The notes beneath the pieces were generated by a model that was not told the origin of the DNA, ran no database searches, and worked only from the letters and a program-made list of their open reading frames with translations. Shown piece by piece: positions 1 to 17,747 of a stretch of DNA of 64,000 nucleotides (its first letter is position 1; each line of letters begins with the position of its first letter). The stretch is taken from NCBI RefSeq assembly GCF_018320785.1, contig NC_054884.1, forward strand, positions 19,531,667 to 19,595,666, given 5' to 3'. Source of the stretch: Cheilinus undulatus (Eukaryota > Chordata > Actinopteri > Labriformes > Labridae). The position numbers and the translations under genes were made by a program.

Positions 1-252
1 TACAAGTGTGAAGAGAGAATCTGTGGGTGTAATTGGTGTGATGTGGCTGCACATCAGCCTTTGAGCGCTGAAAAACTTTGCTGAAGTGTACAGCTTTTGG
101 CAATACATGTGTGGGGGCCTGATGTAATGTGTGACTGAAATTTTTGCAGTGTTAGATTTTTGCACCATCATGAGGTCTTGTTGGCTTTAATGATAAAGTA
201 TGCATATTAGGCTAATGTGGTTTTATTTAAAGATGATTACTTTTCTGTCTAG

Positions 253-7223
<6,971 letters not shown>

Positions 7224-10189
7224 TCTTGAAAACAGTGAAGCAAATACTTTAGTTGTCTGGAACGAATTTGTCTATTTTTGTTGCTTTATTTTAAGGAAGG
7301 CTTATTCCTTTGCTATACATGTCTGAAATCTCAAATGAAACAAAATACTGAAAAAGAATACGTCTTTGTGCTTGAGCTGCTTGTTAAGAATTTTTGGTAT
7401 AGTGACATTTCAAATTAAACTGTTGGTTTTTATTTCATTATCCAAAGATGTTTTTAGGCCAAACAACAGTGAAAATCCTCTCATATTTGCTTCTTTATCA
7501 ATTGCTGCACAATTTTCCCCAAAGAAGCCATGACAAACACTTGATTCTTAACCCTATTTTATTTACTCCTACCAAAATGAAAGTAAACTGCTTCTTTTTT
7601 TACTTTCAAGAAAATCTAAGATATCTGGAATTCACTCTTTGTATTTTTTTTTTTTATCTAACCTGACCTCACACCCATCTCTGGTGTACAAAGCATGACA
7701 AATCACTTGGGTACTTCTTAGTTTACATGATTAGAAAAAAAGACACAATGAATTAGATAATTGTAGACAGGAATTTTCCACATGTTGAACTTTGGTAGCA
7801 TCGATACCTAAAGGCTTCAGCTCATGCATTCCTGCTTTAAAAAGTTGTATAGCTGTGATATTTTTGTTGTCATCCTGTTTACTTGTTAAAAAAGTATCTT
7901 TTGCATGTGTAATGGATACAAACCTGTTCTGCCTTGTTGTGCATTTGAAGCTATGTGTAAAGTTTGAAAATTTCACAGCCTAGTTGACTACCTAACCCAT
8001 TTTAGTGGTGTAGATTTCTTTTTCTACTGCAGAGCTGACAAGTTTATGACATTCAGATAGTTTTATTTCTCGTAGATATGTTTGCACAAATTGAACTGCT
8101 ACTTTTGAGTCGCATTTCTTATTTTTATATTCACTTTTTGTACTTTAAGAGTAGTGATGTGTATTTTTTTTACATCTCTTTTCAATTACCTGCAACATAA
8201 GCTAAAAAAAAAAAGAACCTGTTACTTGTAGTTTTGTTCTGTCGGTGTAACCGAGGCAGGTGTTACACGAGATACTGTATTGGTGGATTTTTATGCACTT
8301 CCAGGAGAAGGTTTCTTTAATACGTTAGTCCTGGTTTATTGTCACTGACAGAAGTTTTGTTTGTGTGAATGGATGAAAAGTTAACTAGTCTGATTTTTCT
8401 TGACTTCTACTAGTTTTAGTATCCTGGTGAAAATACTGATGAGTTGAAACATTGTATTTTTCAGATAAGTCTGTATCAGTGTTTACTGTATCAGTGTGGA
8501 TGCTGGGGACGTGCTGTTTCTCTCAGGTTCTGTGTTCTGTCCACATAAATATGATGAATAATAAGATGTCTTTGTGCTTTATTAAACCAGTCTTGAATCT
8601 TGTGCTTTAGTCTGAATTTAAATGCTTACTGAAAGGCATTGGCGCTTCAGTGTGACGTTGAGTGTACTCAATACAAAAGCCTTAAGACGGCAAAATGCAA
8701 ACATTCTGTTTTTGTTTACCTTGATAAATACCTTTTTTAATGTTGGGATTGAGATGTTTTTATCGCAAGATCTGGGCATAAAAAGTTTTTTTTGTTAATT
8801 TCTTAAATCTACTAAAACTGACTCACTTTCAGATGCAAATCAGGGCTGTTTTCTTTAATTGAGATGTGTCAAGATATTTTGATATAGAGTTTTCCTAAAT
8901 TAACCCTAAGGTTTTATTTTAACTTAAGTTCAAGAGAGTCTGCCAATCTACTTGTCTTTGAATTCATAGTTGAAGGCAGTGGTTCCTAACCCTTTTTCCC
9001 TTACCCCTCCTTACTTGAATCTAAGAAAAGCTGAGACCTCCAGGACTGCTTGGAAAAACTTAATGTCAATCAACAGGTTCTTGCCAAAAGATGAACTATC
9101 CATAACTACAATGGTGTTGGGGCCATTTTAAAAGACAGAATGACAGAGGATCTGTCAGTTTTTAAGGGAAAAAGTCATTCCAATATTTTCAAGTTGTACA
9201 TTTACAAGGAAAAACGACTTTAAAAGTTGTATATTTATGTTCACCAAAACTTGGGGTTTTTTAGCTTATGAAGTAAATAAAAAAATAGCAATTTGTGTGG
9301 AGGAAAATCATACCAGATGAAAAAGTTTCCTTGCTCTAGGACAGCAGTTGAGAGCCTAATCAAATGATACTTCTCACTGGGCCTAATCAGTTAGGAAATA
9401 ATTGGGATTTTAGCCCAGAATCATCACATTTTCCTTATCCTCTAGACTAGAAAGAGACCTTTCTGTAAGCTGGGGCTGTCAAAACACCATTTTCAGTTTC
9501 ATTTCTTGTAAATATATACTATTGTATAATGTAAATTCATCATGAAATCTTGATCATGATTTGACAATTTTAAGACAATTTTAAGGAGGATGAAGTCCTC
9601 AAAAACGGAAACACCAACAGCTCCATTAAAACTTGGACACTTTTCTTCTGCTGAAGCTGTGTTTAAATCTGAAGCACATGAAAAGATGAGAGGCATAGAC
9701 AAGTGATAATGGTGGGATTAGTTTGACAGTTTAATCAAAACTATATGATACATATGAATTATTTAATTGTAATCACAATATAACTTTAATTCATATAGCA
9801 CCTTAAAAGCAGGTGTTTACAAAGTGAGTTAATGAGAGTGCACAAAAACTTATTGATGAGGATTTCAACTATAATACATCTTTCCAGATTTTTGAACATT
9901 ATATTTCTTTTGCTATTTTTTTAGGGGTCTGAAAAAATTTAAAGAGCAGTTTTCTTTAAGACCTTCAGTGTCTCGCGCACATGACGCACAGTACATACAG
10001 GGTACAAATGTACAGCTGTTGTCGTTGCATTGTGGGATTGGCTGGCGGCAGAGGAGGTGGTGAACACTTCACTGTACGTGCAGGCCTGTAGGAAACCCGC
10101 ACGAGCTCCTCCAGAAGAAGAAGCGCGCATTTTTCCCACCCTCACATTTTCATCTTTATCGGACTCCGTCAGCGGGAAGACTGTCCACC
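7224..10189. other. fam117a 3' UTR and intergenic spacer
   Basis: Sequence after the fam117a stop is AT-rich and T-rich, as expected of a fish 3' UTR. ATTAAA at 8581-8586 is a possible polyadenylation signal, but the true end is not determinable. From about 8950 to 10000 I see nothing recognisable. The last 170 bases before 10190 are more GC-rich and are the likely promoter and 5' UTR of the next gene. Confidence 0.5.
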
Positions 10190-12888
10190 ATGTCATCCAT
10201 ACTGGGAACGGTCGTCAAACAAGTCAAAAGCCATCCAGCTGTAAGTCACGTACTCTGTGTTTTGTTTTACCATGGTAAAGGTGACATTGAAAGCGCTGAT
10301 GAAGAGGACGCGCGTGAGCAAACGCGCGCACGTTCCCCAAAAAATGACACCCTAATTATGTACTAGCTCTCGTATTTGTTTTAGTATCTCCTTGTAGCTT
10401 TCTCTCTACAAAGATATTTTGACCATTAATGAGTAATTAAATTAAAATGACTACACAATTTAATTCCTCTACAGTCTTCGACAGAGGGGCGATAACGGCA
10501 TTTCAACGTCAATTCATCCTTAACAAAGCCCACATTTCTCTTTATATTTCTTCCGTTTTCTCCGTCAGTGTGTACGTATGTAATGCTTTCATTCCTGCTT
10601 CCTGTAGCGGCTTTTCTCTTTCTTACTAGACCCCCTGTAAGCTCCATAACAGGCTATTTCTCTCCTCAGGCAGCTTTAATACGCCTAATGAAGCCACCTG
10701 CGATCGATACCTGACAGCAAGGGTACATTTTCTAATTAGCTTCATTAGAGTGCGATGTCTCGGACATGTTAGCGGAAAGTAGCGGTACAGTGTGTCCTCC
10801 TATGTTCACAGCCATGTATGCAGCGGTGTGCTGCACGTAGCTTACACTACTGTATGGACTGGTAGGGCCTGTGCATAGCATATAGACAGTATGTATCAAG
10901 GGCAAGGGGGTGAGACAGGCTGCTTTACGGCAGAGTCCATATTAATAGACCACTGAGCACAAATGTTTTTGTCCCAGTGAATATTATGTATTTAATGCCT
11001 CATTTCAGAAGCCATACATTAGCACTTTACACTGACTGTGCTGCTGCTGGACTGAAATATTAATCACCTCCGCAATAAGCACCCCACTGCCAAGCACCCC
11101 AAACATTCTCACTGAGACGTTGTCATTGGTTTACCCTGATTGGTTGTTTGATTCAGACATAACCAGTTTGAAAAAAATAGAAAGGAAGACACAGATTGGG
11201 CACACGTTTATACAAAGGAACATCTCCCTTTGATATCCCAAGTAATATAAAACAATTAAAACATGTTATTTTAACCCTAATTTAACTTCAATGATGATAC
11301 TTGGTGTAGATTTATAAAACTTAGCACAAAAAGTAAGGATATTTGTCTCCCTTTTAAATGGTACCACATTTGTAAGCAACATGCATTTGTGGGATGAGCA
11401 GCAGAGCTGAGTATGTGGGTTGCACCCATGAAAAATGTGCCAAATCTTCTCTGCCAAGGCCAAACAGTTTCGTTTTCTGCTGCTATTGTTTTGTACTACT
11501 AGGTTGCGACAGTTAGGTGCCGGATTGGATTGTAGCGTCAACGTGGTGAAGACATGGGGAACAGTACGCTGTTTTCTGCACTGATAGAGAATCACTGTTT
11601 GGTGGAGGCAGTGTGATGGTGTCTGGTGGCATCTCCATCACTAGAAAAAAAGGAGGTTTGTCATTGGAGGCAATCAGAGTGCAGAAAGATATCAAGATGA
11701 GATTCTGCAACCAGTGGTTATCCCATATCTCTACAGTCTGGGACCGAACTCTATCCTCCAAGATGACAACGCACGCCCCCACAGAGCGGGGTTTATCAGA
11801 CTACCTCCAAAATTTGGGAGTGGAGAGGATGAAATGGCCTGCCAGCAGTCCTGACCTCAACCCCATTGAACACTTGTGGGATCAGCTTGGGCGTGCTGTT
11901 TGTGCCAGAGTGACTAACACAACCACATTGGCTGACCTGCAACAAATGCTAGTTGAGGAATGGGATGCTAGGCTGGAGACCAGCATGAGGAGGAGGTGCC
12001 AGGCTGTTGTGGCTGTGGATGGTTTTCCACACACTACTGAGGCTCCTGTTTGTTAAATGAATACACTGTTAAAATGCCAATATGTCGTGCTTCTTCAGAC
12101 TTCAATCATCCAATCCACCAAACAGAGGCAATGGCAGAATATGCTGTTGGCAGAGATTTGGCAAATTTTTCACGGGCGCAACCCACATACTCAGCTCTGC
12201 TGCTCATCCCACAAATGCATGTTGCTTAAAGAAATAATCTACCAAACACAAATGTCCTTACTTTTTGTGCCAAGTTTATAAACAACCTTCATCTCATCTG
12301 TGTGTTTCTAATTATTGTACATTTGGTGCATCATGATGTGTTTTTTTTTAACATCTAGCTCATCCCGCTCTTCATCTTTATTGGTGGAGGCGCAACAATG
12401 AGCATGATGTACCTGGGTCGCCTGGCTCTGAAAAACCCTGATGTCTCGTAAGTCCCATCTAAAGATTTATATTTGTGTTGCCTTCATAACAACTTTTTTA
12501 AAAATTTATGAGAAAAGTCAATTATTCCATCCATTAACACAAACAATCTCTCTTATTTTGGTCCTTTCATGTCCTCAGATGGGATCGCAAGAACAACCCT
12601 GAGCCCTGGAACAATATGGCACCTGATCAGCAGTACAAAGTACGAACATTAATAGCACAAATAACTTCTGAAGCTCTGATGTGTTCTGACTTTCTTTCGT
12701 TTTACTCATTTGCCTTGTTAGATTTAAACTGAAAGCCTATTTCTGTGGACAAGCCATATCTGTCCTGTTATCTTGCCTCAAAGTCCAAGCTGCCTTCTTC
12801 CTACTGATTGTGTACATTTGTCTGTTTCCAGCTTTTCACAGTTAACATGGACTACTCCAAGATGAAGAAGGACAGGCCTGACTTCTAA
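10190..12888 (+). CDS. NDUFA4/COXFA4-family mitochondrial protein, complete, 4 exons
   Basis: Exons 10190-10240, 12359-12447, 12579-12639 and 12832-12888 join in phase to 85 residues. The start [17 protein letters not shown] has a strong CCACC-ATG context. A single hydrophobic segment follows ([19 protein letters not shown], about residues 18-36), then the family signature [18 protein letters not shown] and the C-terminus [20 protein letters not shown]4 proteins are inner-membrane single-pass subunits now assigned to cytochrome c oxidase (formerly complex I); length 81-87 is usual. The match to both NDUFA4 and NDUFA4L2 is clear from the motifs, but neither assignment is safe. A Ser stands where NDUFA4 has Cys before WDR. 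Position between FAM117A and SPOP/NXPH3 suggests a separate 2R paralogue. Intron 1 is 2.1 kb because of a transposon insertion. AATAAA lies at 13073. Confidence 0.9.
11311..12281 (+). mobile_element. Tc1/mariner-like element (family A), decayed, in intron 1 of the NDUFA4-like gene
   Basis: Ends are inverted: TTTATAAAACTTAGCAC on the left, and TTTATAAACTTGGCAC when the right end is reverse-complemented. Similarity extends inward about 150-200 bases (the shared block contains GGGATGAGCAGCAGAGCTGA). Between them is a plus-strand Tc1 transposase remnant. One frame shows [10 protein letters not shown] (second catalytic Asp region, 11753-11782) and another frame shows [20 protein letters not shown] (third catalytic region), so an indel near 11.80 kb breaks the gene. 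The N-terminal DNA-binding part is missing. Two further fragments of the same family occur at 16530-16870 and 32948-33165. Confidence 0.85.
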
Positions 12889-13072
12889 GTCATCATGTCT
12901 TTATGCCTCTATGACGTATCGTCAGTGTAAGAAGCCTTTGCACTTTTTGCCAAACACAAACAAGCCCAGACTGCTGAATGAAGGTGGCATCACACACTGT
13001 ACTGCACTCATTTAGCCAGTTTATTTCCAATGTAAGGGGAAAGGGATCATACACTTATCTATGACTGTAAGA

Positions 13073-13078
13073 AATAAA
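13073..13078 (+). terminator. Polyadenylation signal of the NDUFA4-like gene
   Basis: Canonical AATAAA, 185 bases after the stop codon and followed by T/GT-rich sequence. No other AATAAA lies between the stop and this point. Confidence 0.6.
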
Positions 13079-14399
13079 ACAGGCAACCACCTGTTTTACT
13101 AAATGATTAATTTATTTTAGTCTATGCTGTAAATTATTAAAACCATTTCAATCGGACCTTCTTGTGTGTCTTTTCTCCTCCACAGTTTTAGTCATTATGA
13201 TTATCAAACGACTAGACTGATTTCTTCTTGAAATCCTTCCAATGCCACCAGTGAGTCAGTGTAAATAACCCTTAAGACTGATAAGAGTAGGGCAGATAAA
13301 CAAACAGCGAGCAATAAAGGACAGTACATCAATTACAGTACAATTAAAAACATGTGGGTCAGACGGTTTTGAGACAGAACTTTAGCAAATAAGCCCTGAA
13401 GTCAGGGAGGAACTTTGTCATTTCCTGTTTTCAAGAAGTCAGTAGTGAGCACGTGCATGATAGAGGGCACTCCCCTCCCCACCCGGGTTGCAAACAAACA
13501 TCTTCAGAACCACTTTCCAGATCTGTATCTGCCACTTTGAACATATGATAATATCATTTTGTGGAGCAAGCTGTCATCCGTATAAGTTACAAAGACTTAA
13601 CAGCTTCCTTATATTGAGTAGTTGTTATATGTCTTTAAGGACAGAAGATGAAATTTGATTTATTTCGATAACCCAGAGAGAGAAAAAGATTGACTCACTA
13701 GACCTTAGTTTCCAGCAGCTGTTATTCCTTGTTTGACCAGCAGGGTGCACTGTTACAACAACAGATGGCTATTCTGCTGAGAAATACAATTATTCTGCAG
13801 GGATTTTCTGTTTTCTTGGTGGACAAAAATGTAAGAAAGCAGATGAAAACACAAAAATGTGTTATGTGGAATTCCCAGTTAAAATCTAGAAGTTTAAAGG
13901 TTTTATCTGCATTTCAAGTGATTTTAAAAAGTGACCTATACCCATGTCCTGGTCACATAAGGGTGGGTGCAGAACTGATTTCAGAATCACATCAAGCTTT
14001 AATCAGGGATGTAAATGGGTCACATTTACTCATAATATATTATTGGAGTGTCTTTTTTAAGTAGCCTGCTTTTTCTTAGGTAATTTCTGTGGGAGTAATT
14101 GCATTTTGCTACATTCAACATAGCATCCACTACTGAGTTTAAAAAAGAAATTAAAATCCAAAACATCCATCTGAAGTCATATACTAGATGAGAAGAACAC
14201 ATATTCTCATGCTCAAAAAACAAAAATAACAAAGAAGAAGAATAAACTTGTTCAACTTCAGATGCCAGGCAGTGATCACTTCTATCCTGCAGGTGTACTC
14301 TGTGTTTGTCCAGAGAAGAAACCTGACATCAAACCAACAAAAGCATGTAGAGGAGAATTGTGGACCATTTTTTGAACTACCCTGAGGTCGGGTCAGTAA

Positions 14400-15155
14400 T
14401 GGGAGCAAATGCCGGTTCTGCACTTTGCAGCGTCAGGTTTGGTCCTGTACTGTTCTTGCCCACTGATAGCCATTGTCCAGGCCTGCCCCAAGCCCATACC
14501 CCATCTCCACAAGTATCATCCCAGCTGACCCCCCCATGATGCTTGTGGTCACCCCTTGCGTCTGGTCCAGCCCACCAGGTCCTGGGTGCAGTGAGCTGGA
14601 TCAGACCTGGGAAAGGGTGCCAGGTGCCTGTAAAAGTGCAGCTGCCATTCCCATATCAAGGAGCTGACTCTTCCCATCACCCTGAGTACATCAGCACTAG
14701 TCACACGGTTTTGCCAACGATACCCAAAAATGTGCCGAAGAGAAGTTGTCACAAAGGAGTCCAGCTGGCGCCTCTAGCCATCAGTAAACGTCCAGGCCTA
14801 ACAAGAGTGTAATGAAACCAGAAGGACCATAAGACTCTGACTTTTGTCTGCATGCTCATACACTGAGACACCACACTGTCCTGCTCAGTGAACTCATGGT
14901 CCCTTGTACGAGTCCAAGTCTGTGGTTGATCTCAGCCTCACAGTCAGCGGATCGATGGATTACGCTGCCAAGGTAGGTGAACTGCTACAACTTCTGCACT
15001 TTCACTGTTCACAGGCACTGATTTAATGGCAGAATACAGGGCAGACCTTAGCTGGATGAGTGCATGTGGGATCCCGCAGAGCTCCAGAATCCTCCAGTGG
15101 GCATCTCTCACCAAGTCGAAACCCTTCCAGAAGTCCACGTAGGCTGCAAGCAAAC
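14400..15155 (-). mobile_element. LINE non-LTR retrotransposon remnant
   Basis: Minus-strand translation of 14944-15153 gives AAYVDFWKGFDLV and WRILELCGIPHALI, matching the AYVDFRKAFDSV motif of reverse transcriptase in fish LINEs. Further downstream on the same strand (14549-14752) is WEWQLHFYRHLAPFPRSDPA, resembling the C-terminal RLYGHVARFPEDDPAH segment of the same class of LINEs. The parts are separated by frame changes and deletions, so this is a dead copy. Confidence 0.7.
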
Positions 15156-16486
15156 CTCTATTGAATTCCTAAACCACTTGGTGAGGACACAAAATGAACT
15201 ACCCTAATTTACTGGAAAGGACACAAACCCTAAAACTTGAAGTACTGACAGGTAATGCAATGGTGTATTTGTTCAGGGTGCTGCCTTAAAAATGGGAGGA
15301 TGAGGGTTCAAATCCTGGATAGAGATCTGCCTGTTAGGAACTGGAGACATCTGGCTTTCTCAAGAGGGAGCAAAAGTCTAAATCTCTCTAGACTTTAAGG
15401 TATTTGAAAGGACAAAGTTACATAAGCAAGAAAGCAGCAGAGCGGTGGGAAGGTTCAGAGATCAAATTTAGTGCATGTAGGGAAAGAACAGGGTGAGAGT
15501 AGGAAAGGTCAACACCCACCTTTGAGAGGGTAAAGAGGGTTGTTTACTGTCAGCACCGCCTATAGCACATGTATAGTTGAGTAATGTCACAGCTGAGAGC
15601 ACTGTCCTGTCATTAAGGCGAGGTGCTAACCCCTTTGTGTCAGCAGTCTTGAGTTTTTTGCTGTAAAATATCCAACAAACAGTGAAATATTGCCAAAGAA
15701 ACCATATTCAGATCTCTGAGAAAGCTATCTGATTGGAGTTAGTCCACTAAAATGCCGTTTAAAACAAAGAGTAGTATCAATTAAAGGTATCAGGATTCCA
15801 AACAGTATATCTATTTATTAACTTGCATTACTGAGAACAATATAAGAATTTCTTGTGATCTCTAATATCTGTTTCAGCAAGTGCCTGAAATACGGTCAGG
15901 CACTATGATTATGTCCCCATAATCAATTAAAAATATGTATGAATTATAAATAGCTATGTTTATGTTTTAAAAAAAACTAAAAGAGTCCATTTGTCACTAC
16001 GGGTCTGGGCTGAGGCAACAATTTAACCAAATGTAATGTGGGTTGAAGTAAGTGGACAACATGGACAGTATTCAAGTGTATTAATTGATGGAAATGTATT
16101 TCTGGCATTTTGGGCAGGTCTCCCTTGGGACAGGTCTCAATGGGACTACCCTGGCTAAAGAAAGGTAAAATAAATACCTTCAGCAGGTTAAAGGATTTCC
16201 TCTCACTGATGAAGCTCAGAGAGACATCAGACAGACTTCAGGGGAGCTGGATGGGTCCTTTGGCTTTCCATAAGATAACATGGATACTGAACTCTGATAC
16301 AAACAGTTTTCTGACTGGCTGTGTAGACTGCAGAAAAAGACCAGCTGCTGCTCAAACTTTACAGCAGGCTCGTAGTGAAATGGTCAAAATATGGATAGTG
16401 GTAAGTAGTTTGATTATTAGCTGTCTAAAAGGCAACAGTTTGTAATTTCCGAAAATGATAAGTCAATTTACTTACTTTCGCCAAAA

Positions 16487-16531
16487 GGGGTTCCACATAG
16501 CTCTGTTCTGGGTCCTATACTTTTTACTGTA
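16487..16531 (+). mobile_element. LINE reverse-transcriptase scrap interrupted by a Tc1 fragment
   Basis: In plus frame the 15 codons read GVPHSSVLGPILFTV, the reverse-transcriptase block normally written GVPQGSVLGPLLF. The coding similarity stops where the Tc1 family A end begins at about 16530. This fits a Tc1 insertion into an older LINE, though I could not firmly identify the continuation on the other side. Confidence 0.55.
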
Positions 16532-16870
16532 TAACGTGGCACAAAAAGTAAGGACATTTTTGTTTGGTAGATTCTTTCTTTGTTGTAACTATGCTTTTTG
16601 GCAATAAATTGTATACCAATGGAAAGCCTGTATATGTCCCTTTGAAGAGGTGCTATATTTGTAAGGAACCTGCATTTGTGGGATGAGCAGCAGAGCTGAG
16701 TATGTGTGTTGTGCCCATGAAAAAAATGCCAAATTTCTCTGCCAATTCCAAACAACTTATTCTGCCAGTAATGGCACAATGAGTTGAGAGTCAATGGACT
16801 CTTGTGTGGTGTTGTTTGGTGGATTGGATTATTGAAGTCTGAAGAAACAAGACATGTTAGTAATTTAATA
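16530..16870 (-). mobile_element. Tc1/mariner family A, 3'-terminal fragment
   Basis: The block beginning GTGGCACAAAAAGTAAGGAC and containing GGGATGAGCAGCAGAGCTGA matches the ends of the element at 11311-12281. Its inner part (reverse complement TTCTTCAGACTTCAATAATC) matches the sequence just after the transposase stop there. Only the 3' end is present, in reverse orientation. Confidence 0.75.
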
Positions 16871-17418
16871 ATGTATTTATTTATTGTACTCATAAATGCA
16901 ACTATTTCTGACTATTATGCATTCATTTTGTGTTGCTTACAAATTAATTTCATTTTTCTCCTTCTACCTTTTGTCTATTTGTTTTAATTGTACTCACTGA
17001 AAATGAGGGCATGCCCTCAGTGAATTCTCAAGATTACATTAAGGTTGAATTAACTACAGTAAGGGTCGTGACAAAATAAAATAGAGTTGACTTTGGTTGA
17101 CTATACCCTTAATGAACTTGCATTTAAATATTAAACTTCATTTGATAAAGCTTTTCCAAGCAACATAAAACAATAGTGCAGAAGGGACAAATGCAAAAGA
17201 TGCTGAAATACACATGATAGTAAATTATGTGAATATTACACAGATTATTCAGTTTATGTGAGGCACATATTTTCACGGTATCAAAACACTGCATGAATTC
17301 ATGACAATACCACTGTTCTCATACAAATCAGAGCATAAAATCAAAATCAGTATTTCAGTCACTTTTGTGAACCTCTGTTATTCCTTGATTCACCAGTTGG
17401 TGGCAGTAACATTTTGCT

Positions 17419-17465
17419 GGCGGGAAATATCACAAGAGAAGAAAAAAAAATTTGTTCTCGCGAGA
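17419..17465 (+). promoter_or_regulatory. Candidate cenpt promoter elements: E2F-like site and TCTCGCGAGA motif
   Basis: GGCGGGAAA at 17419-17427 matches the consensus of E2F sites used by cell-cycle genes. TCTCGCGAGA at 17456-17465 is the exact palindrome bound by BANP and earlier linked to Kaiso, typical of CpG-island promoters. Both lie about 285-330 bases upstream of the cenpt ATG, in a locally CpG-bearing stretch. The motif matches are seen directly; binding and the exact transcription start are inferred. Confidence 0.55.
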
Positions 17466-17747
17466 TTTACTTGAAAATAACGCGGGACAGTGAGAGGAAC
17501 GGTTCCGTTGAAGCCCAGTCTATGTTAAAAACAGTCTCACAACAGATGACCGACAATGTTTAACGTAGAGAAACCTTTTAAAAAAATGTCACTGTGTCGT
17601 GTTTAATTGTGCTTCGGAGTCGATGTCATCTATTTAAACCGCCTGTTCTGAAAGAGCCTCTGCTGAACAGGATTCAAAGACCTCTTCGTCTACAGAAAGG
17701 TTTCTCGACTAGCTAACATCAGCTAACCAGCTGAGCTCGGTGTCTAC

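Larger units (their letters stand above)
12889..17400. other. Intergenic region between the NDUFA4-like gene and cenpt
   Basis: No host protein gene is recognised. Apart from the 3' UTR to about 13.1 kb, the identifiable content is LINE reverse-transcriptase remnants on the minus strand (14.4-15.16 kb), a plus-strand LINE scrap at 16.49 kb, and a fragment of Tc1 family A. The block 15.2-16.1 kb holds one tRNA B-box-like string (GGTTCAAATCC near 15307) that may be a very degraded SINE. The rest is unassigned AT-rich DNA. Confidence 0.5.

Noticed and set aside
14473-14812. Plus-strand ORFs over the 14.5 kb LINE remnant
   Set aside because: Antisense shadows of the minus-strand LINE C-terminal segment.
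15241-15340. tRNA-like B box (GGTTCAAATCC near 15307)
   Set aside because: No cloverleaf can be folded around it by eye and the A-box position is poor; at most a very degraded SINE.
16110-16445. 111-codon ORF at 16.1-16.4 kb
   Set aside because: Its first part resembles a LINE 3' tail (GGTCTCAATGGGACTACCCT) and the rest has no similarity I can name.
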